From: Actinotalea sp.
Lineage (GTDB): Bacteria; Actinomycetota; Actinomycetes; Actinomycetales; Cellulomonadaceae
DNA length: 5,863 nt
Assembly: GCA_014360395.1 (NCBI GenBank)
Contig: JACIXM010000333.1
Span: 1 to 5,863, forward strand
Direction of reading: 5' to 3'
Positions 1 through 5,822 of this stretch are shown piece after piece (the stretch's first letter is position 1; the number at the start of each line of letters is the position of its first letter). A program made the translations under genes and the position numbers. The notes under the pieces were generated by a model, which searched no databases, was not told the origin of the DNA, and saw nothing but the letters and a program-made list of their open reading frames with translations.

Positions 1-364
1 CGGGCGACGAGCCGGCGGCCAGGCCCAGGAGCAGGTGCTCGGTGGAGACGTACTCGTCGCCGAGCGCGCGCGCCTCGGAGCCGGCCGCGGTGAGCGCGGC
101 GCTCAGCGGGCGGGACGTGGCGGGCTGGGCCACCGACCCGCCCGAGGCGGACGGCAGCGCGGCGCGGGCCGCGGCGGCGCGCCGGGCGAGGGCGCCCCGG
201 TCGACGCCGACGGCGTCCAGCAGGCCGCTCGCGACGCCGCGCGGCTCGGCCAGGAGGGCCTCGAGCAGGTGCACGGGCTCGATCTGCGGGTGCCCGGCCG
301 CGGACGCGGACTGGATGGCGGCCGCGAGCGCCTCCTGCGCCTTGGTCGTGAACTTCTGCTCCAT
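1..364 (-). CDS. clpB: ATP-dependent chaperone ClpB, N-terminal part (partial)
   Basis: ClpB is a hexameric AAA+ disaggregase that works with DnaK to recover aggregated proteins in the cytoplasm. Only the first 121 residues are here; the gene continues past the left edge. The protein starts MEQKFTTKAQEAL and contains HPQIEPVHLLEALL (residues 25-38) and DEYVSTEHLLLGL (103-115). These are the two Clp_N repeats of the substrate-binding N-domain, and the TTKAQEAL start and IEPVHLL wording fit ClpB rather than ClpC. Both AAA+ modules must lie outside the window. The ATG (362-364, read on the minus strand) is preceded by GGAGGA (plus 374-379) with a 9-nt spacer, which supports this start. It is transcribed divergently from the arabinofuranosidase cluster and has a stress-type control region upstream (HAIR plus SigH-like promoter). 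It is functionally unrelated to the sugar genes. Confidence 0.93.
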   Translation of the reverse strand, partial: MEQKFTTKAQEALAAAIQSASAAGHPQIEPVHLLEALLAEPRGVASGLLDAVGVDRGALARRAAAARAALPSASGGSVAQPATSRPLSAALTAAGSEARALGDEYVSTEHLLLGLAAGSSP

Positions 365-410
365 CAGGGTGCTTCCTCCGCACGTGACAGCCGACGGGAC
401 TGCTCGGACC

Positions 411-436
411 AACGGGACTGAAGTTGAGTCTATTCC
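411..436 (-). promoter_or_regulatory. SigR/SigH-like promoter of clpB
   Basis: On the minus strand GGAAT (plus 432-436) is followed after exactly 18 bases by GTT (plus 411-413). This equals the GGAAT-N18-GTT consensus of the disulfide/heat-stress sigma factors SigR (Streptomyces) and SigH (Mycobacterium, Corynebacterium). Transcription would begin near position 403-405, giving a leader of about 40 nt. The -35 element lies inside the HAIR spacer, so HspR binding should block it. The motif is short, but its position and the known SigH control of clpB in relatives support it. Confidence 0.7.
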
Positions 437-443
437 GCTCAAG
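423..443. promoter_or_regulatory. HAIR-type operator for heat-shock repressor HspR
   Basis: The plus strand reads GTTGAGT (423-429), seven bases, then GCTCAAG (437-443). The known HspR-associated inverted repeat (HAIR) is CTTGAGT-N7-ACTCAAG, so 12 of 14 arm positions match with exactly the right spacing. The site lies 58 bases upstream of the clpB start. HspR is established as a repressor of clpB and the dnaK operon in Streptomyces, Mycobacterium and Corynebacterium. HspR itself is not encoded in the window, so binding here is inferred from the motif and the neighbouring gene. Confidence 0.85.
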
Positions 444-613
444 TCTGCTCCGCGAGGGCCGGTGACCAGCCCGAGCGCTCCGCGGTCGCCCGCTGTCCCG
501 CCACCCCGGCCCGCCCCCACCCCCGCTCCGAGATCGGACTTCCTGCCGCTTCCAGCACCGGGAAAGCGGCGGAAAGCCCGACCTCGGGGGCCGGCGGGCG
601 GGTCATCGGACGA

Positions 614-628
614 TCTCACCTCGTGAGA
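614..628. repeat. Short inverted repeat upstream of the abfA operator
   Basis: TCTCAC (614-619) and GTGAGA (623-628) are perfect 6-base inverted arms around CTC. The repeat ends 18 bases before the 647-660 palindrome and lies upstream of the predicted -35, a position where a second regulator could bind. No family is assigned; an arm this short can occur by chance. Confidence 0.35.
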
Positions 629-646
629 AATGTGACGCGGACCTCT

Positions 647-660
647 TTGCAACGTTGCAA
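647..660. promoter_or_regulatory. LacI-family-like operator, perfect palindrome
   Basis: TTGCAACGTTGCAA is a perfect 14-bp palindrome with the central CG typical of LacI/GalR-family operators. It stands 102 bases upstream of the abfA start and overlaps the predicted -35 and spacer, so a bound repressor should block transcription. Sugar ABC/glycosidase operons of actinobacteria are commonly controlled this way (for example CebR and MalR). The regulator is not in this window and its effector, perhaps arabinose or an arabino-oligosaccharide, is inferred from the genes. No second copy was seen in the window. Confidence 0.7.
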
Positions 661-675
661 GGATTCCCGTAGAAA
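647..675 (+). promoter_or_regulatory. Probable promoter of the abfA-transporter cluster
   Basis: TTGCAA (647-652) as -35, a 17-base spacer, then TAGAAA (670-675) as -10. Each hexamer matches four of six positions of the vegetative sigma consensus, and the spacing is ideal. The -35 forms the left half of the palindromic operator. Transcription would start near 681-683 and give a leader of about 80 nt. The call rests on weak hexamers; the coincidence with the operator is its main support. Confidence 0.5.
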
Positions 676-701
676 GATCACCCAGACCCCCGGAGCGACG
701 C

Positions 702-722
702 GGTCCGTGAGCGGCACGGGCC
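702..722 (+). other. Small hairpin in the abfA leader
   Basis: GGTCCGTG (702-709) can pair with CACGGGCC (715-722) through an 8-bp stem with one T-G wobble and a 5-base loop AGCGG. It would lie about 20 nt into the predicted mRNA and 28 nt before the ribosome binding site, so it does not hide that site. It could stabilise the 5' end, or be fortuitous in such GC-rich DNA. No riboswitch family is recognisable. Confidence 0.3.
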
Positions 723-762
723 CCGCGGCGGCAGCGACCACCCCCTGGCAGAGGAGCCATCG

Positions 763-2280
763 ATGCAGGCGAGCGTGACCCTGAGTGCGGACTTCACGAT
801 CGGGACGGTCGACCGCCGGCTGTTCGGCTCGTTCGTCGAGCACATGGGCCGCTGCGTCTACACCGGGATCTACGAGCCCGGTCACCCCACCGCCGACACC
901 GCGGGCCTGCGCGGCGACGTGCTCGAGCTGACCCGCGAGATGGGCGTGACCCTCGTGCGGTACCCCGGCGGCAACTTCGTGTCCGGCTACCGCTGGGAGG
1001 ACGGCGTCGGCCCGGTCGAGGACCGGCCCAGCCGGCTGGACCTGGCCTGGCGCTCGGTGGAGAGCAACGCGTTCGGGCTGCACGAGTTCATGGACTGGAC
1101 CCGCAAGGCGCAGGTCGAGCCGATGATGGCCGTCAACCTGGGCACCCGTGGGCCGCAGGAGGCCGCCGACCTGCTCGAGTACGCCAACCACCCGGGCGGT
1201 ACGCGTCTGTCCGACCTGCGCCGGGCCCACGGCGCCACCGAGCCGTTCGGGATCAAGCTCTGGTGCCTGGGCAACGAGATGGACGGCCCCTGGCAGCTCG
1301 GGGCCAAGACCGCGGAGGAGTACGGCCGCCTCGCCACCGAGACCGCCAAGGTGATGCGCCTGGTCGACCCGACCATCGAGCTCGTCGCCTGCGGCAGCTC
1401 GATGCGGAGCATGGCGACGTTCGGCGCCTGGGAGGCGACCGTCCTGGACCACTGCTTCGACCAGGTCGACCTGCTCTCGCTGCACGCCTACTACGAGGAG
1501 CACGACCAGGACCTCGCCGGGTTCCTCGCCACCTCCCTCGACATGGACGCCTTCATCGACGAGGTCGTCGCCACCGTCGACCACGTCGCCGCGAAGAAGC
1601 GCTCCCGCAAGCGGCTCAAGCTCTCGTTCGACGAGTGGAACGTGTGGTTCCAGCGGGCGTTCGACGGCCCCGAGGCCCAGACCTGGGAGGACGAGCCCCG
1701 CCTCATCGAGGACACCTACGACGTCGCGGCAGCCGTCGTCGTCGGGACGTACCTCATCACCCTGCTCCGCCACGCCGACCGCGTCGCGGTGGCCTGCCAG
1801 GCACAGCTGGCCAACGTCATCGCGCCCATCCGGACCGAGCCCGGGGGGTCGGCGTGGCGGCAGACGATCTTCCACCCCTTCGCGCACGCCGCGCGGTTCG
1901 CCCGGGGCGAGGTGCTCCGCCTGGCGGTCTCCTCCCCCACCTACACCGCCGAGCCGTACGGCGAGGTGCCCGTCCTGGACACGGTCGCGACGCACGACGG
2001 CGAGACCGGGGAAGTCACCGTCTTCGCCGTGAACCGCGGGCTGACCGAGCCCCTGGAGCTCGCCGGCTCCCTGCACGGGGTCGGGGACCTCGAGCTGGTC
2101 GAGCACCTCACGCTCGCGGCCGACGGCGACGTGCGCCGCACCAACACCCGCGAGCACCCGGACGCCGTCGTCCCCCGTCCGGTCACCGGCTCGCGGGTCA
2201 GCGGCGCCGAGCTCCACGCGACCCTGCCGCCGCTGTCCTGGAACGTCCTGCGCCTGGCACCGACCGGACGCGCCCGCTGA
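763..2280 (+). CDS. abfA: Intracellular GH51 alpha-L-arabinofuranosidase
   Basis: This enzyme hydrolyses terminal non-reducing alpha-L-arabinofuranosyl linkages in arabinan, arabinoxylan or arabinogalactan oligosaccharides with retention. It has 505 residues, against about 500 for the family, and aligns end to end from memory with Geobacillus stearothermophilus AbfA at a constant offset of 3. The acid/base is E172 in CLGNEMDGPW and the nucleophile E291 in FDEWNVWF. Other expected active-site residues are present: R66 and N71 in RYPGGN, N171, H241 and Y243 in SLHAYY, and Q348. The (beta/alpha)8 barrel spans roughly residues 15-380 and the C-terminal beta-sandwich follows, ending LSWNVLRL. There is no signal peptide or membrane segment, so it acts in the cytoplasm on imported oligosaccharides. 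GAGGAG (751-756) six bases before ATG supports the start. It is first in the cluster; the permease begins 59 bases after its stop. The exact linkage preference cannot be read from sequence. Confidence 0.96.
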   Translation: MQASVTLSADFTIGTVDRRLFGSFVEHMGRCVYTGIYEPGHPTADTAGLRGDVLELTREMGVTLVRYPGGNFVSGYRWEDGVGPVEDRPSRLDLAWRSVESNAFGLHEFMDWTRKAQVEPMMAVNLGTRGPQEAADLLEYANHPGGTRLSDLRRAHGATEPFGIKLWCLGNEMDGPWQLGAKTAEEYGRLATETAKVMRLVDPTIELVACGSSMRSMATFGAWEATVLDHCFDQVDLLSLHAYYEEHDQDLAGFLATSLDMDAFIDEVVATVDHVAAKKRSRKRLKLSFDEWNVWFQRAFDGPEAQTWEDEPRLIEDTYDVAAAVVVGTYLITLLRHADRVAVACQAQLANVIAPIRTEPGGSAWRQTIFHPFAHAARFARGEVLRLAVSSPTYTAEPYGEVPVLDTVATHDGETGEVTVFAVNRGLTEPLELAGSLHGVGDLELVEHLTLAADGDVRRTNTREHPDAVVPRPVTGSRVSGAELHATLPPLSWNVLRLAPTGRAR

Positions 2281-2339
2281 CGGCGCGCCCCACCACCCCC
2301 ACCGACCCTCGACACCCCCACCCCGACCGGGAGGACGAC

Positions 2340-3476
2340 ATGGTCAGCTCGACGACGAGCAGCCCACCCACGGCGCCGCTCGACACCCCGACCCCCAGGC
2401 CCGCCCGGGCCTCGGCCCCCGCCCGCCACGACGCACGCACCGCCGCGGTCTTCCTCGCGCCGTTCCTGCTCCTGTTCGTCGTGTTCATCCTGTTCCCGGT
2501 CTTCCAGGCCGTGGCGATGAGCTTCTTCGACTGGGACCTGCTGACCCAGTCCGCCACGGACTTCGGCCTGGACAACTACGTCCGGATGCTCGGCGGCACG
2601 GGCCTGACCTGGTCGCTCACCGCCATGGCCTCCTGGCGGATCGTGCTCCTGGCCGTCGTGGCCGGCCTCGCCTGGGCGGCGCGACGCGGCCGGGTCGCCC
2701 CGCGGACCGCCGTCCTCACCTCCGTGCCGCTGCTCCTGCTCGTCGTCGCCCTCGGGATCACCCCCGGGCCGGGCGGGCAGTGGAACGACCCCCGCTTCTG
2801 GGCGGCGCTGCAGCACACGGTCGAGTTCACGGTCGTGGCGACGCCGCTGCTCGTCGTCGGCGGCCTCGCCATGGCGCTGCTCGTCAACCGCAAGGGCCGC
2901 GGCTCGTCGTTCTACCGCACGGCGTTCTTCCTGCCCTACGTCCTGCCCGTCTCCGTCGTCACGCTCATCTGGATCTACCTGCTCAACCCCGACCGCGGGC
3001 TCGTGGCCTGGGCCATGCAGGCGATCGGGCTCGACACGGTCGACTTCCTCAACCAGCCGACGACGGCGCTGCCCGCGGTCATCCTCACGACCGTCTGGTG
3101 GACCGTCGGCTTCACGATGATCCTCTTCCTCGCCGGCCTGCAGGACATCGAGCCGTCGCTGTACGAGGCGGCCTCGCTCGACGGCGCCGGGCGCTGGGAG
3201 TCCTTCCGGCACATCACCGTGCCCGGCCTCAAGCGGGTCACCGTGCTGGTCGTGGTGTCGCAGGTCATCGCGTCGTTCCAGATCTTCGGCCAGGTGTACC
3301 TCATGACCCGCGGCGGGCCCGGCGACTCCTCGCTCGTGCTCATCCAGCACGTCTACGAGTCCGGGATCCGCGACTCCGCACTCGGCTACGCCTCGGCGCT
3401 GTCCCTGGTGCTGCTCGTCGTCATCCTCGTCGTCTCCCTGGTGCAGCTGAAGCTGCTCCGATCGGAGGAGTCCTGA
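2340..3476 (+). CDS. Sugar ABC transporter permease, MalF/UgpA-type, with extra membrane pair
   Basis: First of two CUT1-family permease subunits that together form the inner-membrane pore. It has 378 residues; the usual length is about 290-320. A Pro/Thr/Ala-rich cytoplasmic tail (1-33) leads to TM1 (about 35-59). The core resumes at NDPRFWAALQHTVEF with further segments near 158-182, 194-215, 243-267, 299-318 and 349-371. The EAA loop that docks on the ATPase is EAASLDGAGRWESF (276-289), followed by RHITVPGLK. Between TM1 and TM2, residues about 84-148 are an insertion holding two more hydrophobic stretches (about 99-114 and 122-141). GGGAGG (2329-2334) five bases before ATG selects this start; the same frame stays open further left only as a shadow of abfA. 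The second permease follows after 2 bases, indicating one transcript. The substrate, an arabinose-containing oligosaccharide, is inferred from abfA. Confidence 0.93.
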   Translation: MVSSTTSSPPTAPLDTPTPRPARASAPARHDARTAAVFLAPFLLLFVVFILFPVFQAVAMSFFDWDLLTQSATDFGLDNYVRMLGGTGLTWSLTAMASWRIVLLAVVAGLAWAARRGRVAPRTAVLTSVPLLLLVVALGITPGPGGQWNDPRFWAALQHTVEFTVVATPLLVVGGLAMALLVNRKGRGSSFYRTAFFLPYVLPVSVVTLIWIYLLNPDRGLVAWAMQAIGLDTVDFLNQPTTALPAVILTTVWWTVGFTMILFLAGLQDIEPSLYEAASLDGAGRWESFRHITVPGLKRVTVLVVVSQVIASFQIFGQVYLMTRGGPGDSSLVLIQHVYESGIRDSALGYASALSLVLLVVILVVSLVQLKLLRSEES

Positions 3477-3478
3477 TC

Positions 3479-4378
3479 ATGGCCACCCTCACCTCGCCCC
3501 CGCCGCCGGTCGCCGAGCCGACCACCGGCACGTCGGCCGCCGCGCCGCGCCGTCGTCCGCGGTGGTCCCGCGTCGCCTTCCACGTCGCCGTCGGCGTCGC
3601 GGTCGCCGTGTGGCTGCTGCCGATCCTGTGGATGACGGTCCTGGCGCTCTCGGACAACCTGGCGCTGCAGCGCAACAGCCAGACGCTCGTCCCGCTCGGC
3701 TTCACCCTCGACAACATCGTGGGGGAGCTGCGCACCTCGCTGATCCCGCGCTGGTTCTTCAACAGCGTCGTCGTCACCGGCATCACCACCGTCGGCACCG
3801 TGCTGACGTCGGCCCTGGCCGGGTACGCGTTCGGGCGGCTGAACTTCCGCTTCAAGAAGCCGCTGTTCATCCTCACGCTGGCGGGCCTCATGGTGCCCCG
3901 CGAGGCGATGTTCATCCCGCTGTACCTCATGTTCGCCACGACCGACCAGCTCAACAGCTACCAGGCGCTGTCGATGCCGCGGATCGCCCTGCCGCTGGGC
4001 GTGTTCATCATGACCCAGTTCTTCAAGGCGGTCCCCGCCGAGATGGAGGAGGCGGCACGGCTGGACGGCGCCGGGCACTGGCGCACGTTCTTCCAGGTCA
4101 TGCTGCCCCTGGCGAAGCCCGCGATGGCCGCCCTGGCGATCTTCGCCTTCGTGCAGTCGTGGAACGACTACCTCTGGCCGCTCGTGGTCGGCACGAACCC
4201 GCAGTTCTACACGCTGACCGTCGGCCTGGCCCAGCAGCAGGCGTCGTTCGAGGCGGCCCGCAGCCTCGGCGACCTCATGGCTCGCGGCGTCCTGGGCAGC
4301 CTGCCGCTGGTCGTCGTCTTCCTCCTCTTCCAGCGCCACCTCGTCCGGGGGATCACCCTCGGCAGCGGCGAGAAGTGA
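3479..4378 (+). CDS. Sugar ABC transporter permease, MalG/UgpE-type
   Basis: Second CUT1 permease subunit, partner of the upstream MalF-like protein. It has 299 residues with a Pro/Ala-rich tail (1-30) and about six membrane segments (roughly 32-56, 93-117, 127-151, 165-180, 215-237, 268-284). The EAA loop EEAARLDGAGHWRTFFQV (190-207) ends in MLPLAKPA, and the family signature WNDYLWPLV is at 228-236. The C-terminal HLVRGITLGSGEK tail is typical of MalG-like proteins. The ribosome binding site GGAGGA (3464-3469) lies inside the last codons of the preceding permease, nine bases before ATG, with a 2-base gap between the genes; translational coupling is likely. Length and motifs are ordinary for the family. 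The substrate is assigned only by context. Confidence 0.95.
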   Translation: MATLTSPPPPVAEPTTGTSAAAPRRRPRWSRVAFHVAVGVAVAVWLLPILWMTVLALSDNLALQRNSQTLVPLGFTLDNIVGELRTSLIPRWFFNSVVVTGITTVGTVLTSALAGYAFGRLNFRFKKPLFILTLAGLMVPREAMFIPLYLMFATTDQLNSYQALSMPRIALPLGVFIMTQFFKAVPAEMEEAARLDGAGHWRTFFQVMLPLAKPAMAALAIFAFVQSWNDYLWPLVVGTNPQFYTLTVGLAQQQASFEAARSLGDLMARGVLGSLPLVVVFLLFQRHLVRGITLGSGEK

Positions 4379-4384
4379 CCCCCA

Positions 4385-4404
4385 CCCCACCCATCCCCAC
4401 CCAT
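4385..4404. repeat. Tandem 10-bp repeat in a C-rich spacer
   Basis: CCCCACCCAT occurs twice in perfect tandem (4385-4394 and 4395-4404), flanked by decayed partial copies. The surrounding 4379-4420 has 33 C and one G in 42 bases. The opposite (template) strand therefore has several runs of three or more G, which could form a G-quadruplex. It lies between the second permease and the binding-protein gene and ends about 10 bases before the latter's ribosome binding site. Confidence 0.8.
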
Positions 4405-4442
4405 CCCCCCACCCCGCCCCTCCCGGATCGAAGGAGATCACC

Positions 4443-5807
4443 ATGTCCCGCCCCCTGACCCGCGACACCCTCGTGCGGTGGTCCGCGCTGTCCGTCGCGG
4501 CCCTCGCGCTCAGCGCGTGCGGCGGCTCGGCCGACGCCGCGGCCGACGTCGACGTCGCGGGCGTGCCCGACGACGCGCTCGACGGCCTGACGATCACCGT
4601 CGGCGACTTCTTCGGCGACTGCGTGGACGCCGTCGGCGACGAGACGGACCCGACGGTCGGCACCACCGAGTGCGAGACCATGCGCATCCTCAACAACAAG
4701 TTCAACGCGGAGAACCCGTACGGGATCACGGTCGACCGCGAGGCCGGCTCGGAGTGGTCCGTCTACTACGACGCGGTCAACTCCTCCTTCGCGGCCAACA
4801 CCGCGCCCGACATCCTCTTCATGCACGCCGCCAACATCCCGGACTACGCCGGCCGCGGGCTGCTGCTCCCCCTCAGCGACGCCTTCGACGCGGTGGGCAT
4901 CGACCCCTCAGACCTCACCGAGCCGGCCCTGGCGGGTGTGACCGACGCCGACGGCGTCGTCCACGGCGTCCCGCACGACCTCCACGGCAACCTGCTGCAC
5001 GTCAACACGGACCTCATGGCCGAGGCGGGGCTCGTCGCCGACGACGGCAGCCCGGTGCTCCCGAGCAGCCCCGAGGAGCTCGTCGAGCACGCCGAGCAGT
5101 TCCAGGAGGCGACCGGGCAGCAGTACATCGCCTGGGCGAACGACTTCAACATCCCCTTCCGCATGTTCTGGACCCTCGTCGCCCAGCAGGGGGAGACGGT
5201 CGTCTCCGCCGACGGCGAGGCGACGGTCGACACCGAGGCCGGGCGCGAGGCGCTCGGCGTCATCGCGGACCTGTACGACCGCGGTATCGCCCGGTCCACG
5301 CAGACCTACGACTCCTCGCAGCAGGCATGGCTCAACGGCGGCGTCGGCCTGCTCGTCAACGGCACCTGGGTGGTCAACGAGTACTCCCGCTCCGCGGACT
5401 TCGGGTACCAGGCGGTGGACTTCCCGACGCTGTACGACCAGCCAGGGGTGTGGGCGAACTCGCACACGTGGGTCGTGCCGGTCCAGCGGGACGGTGACGC
5501 GGCCCGCTACCGCGCCGCGCTCGAGTACGCCGCGTTCATGCTCGAGAACAACGAGGCCTGGGCCCTCAACACCGGCCACCTGTCGCCGCTGACCTCCGTG
5601 CTGGACAGCGACTCCTACCAGCAGGCGGACCAGCGCGCCGGCTACGCCACCACCGCGGAGTTCGCCAGCCTCGTGCCTCAGGTCGACGGCTGGCAGGGCG
5701 CCGAGGACGCCATGGCCCGGGCGCTGGAGACGGTCTGGCTGACGGGCGCGAGCGTCGAGGACGCCCTCACCGCGGCCCAGTCCCAGGTGGCCCGCCAGCT
5801 CGACTGA
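4443..5807 (+). CDS. Sugar ABC transporter solute-binding lipoprotein (family 1)
   Basis: Extracytoplasmic receptor that delivers the sugar to the two permeases. It has 454 residues. The lipoprotein signal has Arg at 3, 7 and 12, a hydrophobic stretch (14-22) and the lipobox LSAC with the acylated cysteine at 26, then a Gly/Ala/Asp-rich linker. The mature domain opens with LTITVGDFF (49-57). It shows usual family 1 features: APDILFMHAANIPDYAGRG (121-139), LLPLSDAF (141-148), GVPHDLHGNLLHVNTDLM (175-192), the NGGVGLLVNGTWVVNEY block (298-314) and VWANSHTWVVPV (336-347). Tryptophans there probably stack on sugar rings. C60 and C77 flank an acidic Gly/Asp/Thr-rich loop and may form a disulfide. 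AAGGAG (4431-4436) six bases before ATG supports the start and is the strongest site in the cluster, suiting a protein needed in excess. It is last in the cluster, followed by a hairpin terminator. Sugar specificity is inferred from abfA. Confidence 0.94.
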   Translation: MSRPLTRDTLVRWSALSVAALALSACGGSADAAADVDVAGVPDDALDGLTITVGDFFGDCVDAVGDETDPTVGTTECETMRILNNKFNAENPYGITVDREAGSEWSVYYDAVNSSFAANTAPDILFMHAANIPDYAGRGLLLPLSDAFDAVGIDPSDLTEPALAGVTDADGVVHGVPHDLHGNLLHVNTDLMAEAGLVADDGSPVLPSSPEELVEHAEQFQEATGQQYIAWANDFNIPFRMFWTLVAQQGETVVSADGEATVDTEAGREALGVIADLYDRGIARSTQTYDSSQQAWLNGGVGLLVNGTWVVNEYSRSADFGYQAVDFPTLYDQPGVWANSHTWVVPVQRDGDAARYRAALEYAAFMLENNEAWALNTGHLSPLTSVLDSDSYQQADQRAGYATTAEFASLVPQVDGWQGAEDAMARALETVWLTGASVEDALTAAQSQVARQLD

Positions 5808-5822
5808 GGCGGGTCCCCCCTG

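Larger units (their letters stand above)
365..762. other. Divergent intergenic region between clpB and abfA
   Basis: About 400 bases without a credible gene. From left to right it holds the clpB ribosome binding site (374-379), a SigR/SigH-like promoter (411-436) overlapping a HAIR repeat (423-443), a featureless GC-rich middle with an imperfect hairpin (545-570), and a short inverted repeat (614-628). Then come a perfect palindrome (647-660) over a probable promoter (647-675), a leader hairpin (702-722) and the abfA ribosome binding site (751-756). Open frames crossing it, on either strand, lack a recognisable protein and run antisense into clpB or abfA. Confidence 0.85.

Noticed and set aside
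427..432. TAGACT on the minus strand as a vegetative -10 for clpB
   Set aside because: No acceptable -35 hexamer at 16-18 bases (TCGCGG or CTCGCG); the GGAAT-N18-GTT reading explains the site better, though a weak second promoter cannot be excluded.
545..570. Imperfect hairpin (GCCGCTTCC / GGAAAGCGGC with one bulge) as a terminator
   Set aside because: It lies between divergently transcribed genes where no transcript should end, has no T-run, and hairpins of this size are frequent in such GC-rich DNA.
42..626. 194-codon plus-strand open frame from within clpB into the intergenic region
   Set aside because: It is antisense to the recognisable ClpB N-domain and runs through the HAIR/SigH control region; Ala/Arg/Pro-rich with no domain.
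630..635. ATG-TGA minimal open frame upstream of abfA as a leader peptide
   Set aside because: It lies upstream of the predicted promoter and has no ribosome binding site, so it would not be in the transcript.
616..2217. 533-codon open frame on the minus strand opposite abfA
   Set aside because: It mirrors a strongly supported GH51 gene. Its translation is Gly/Val/Asp/Arg-rich low-complexity sequence with no motif, as expected for an antisense frame in high-G+C DNA.
1263..2339. N-terminal extension of the first permease frame back into abfA
   Set aside because: The frame is open by chance. The upstream part is Arg/Gly/Pro-rich and overlaps abfA, whereas ATG 2340 has a proper ribosome binding site and gives a normal permease N-terminus.
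1941..4729. Long minus-strand open frames across the permeases and binding protein (1941-3350 and 3386-4729)
   Set aside because: Composition is dominated by Arg, Gly, Glu, Asp and His without hydrophobic periodicity or known motifs, and they overlap genes with clear families; treated as shadows.
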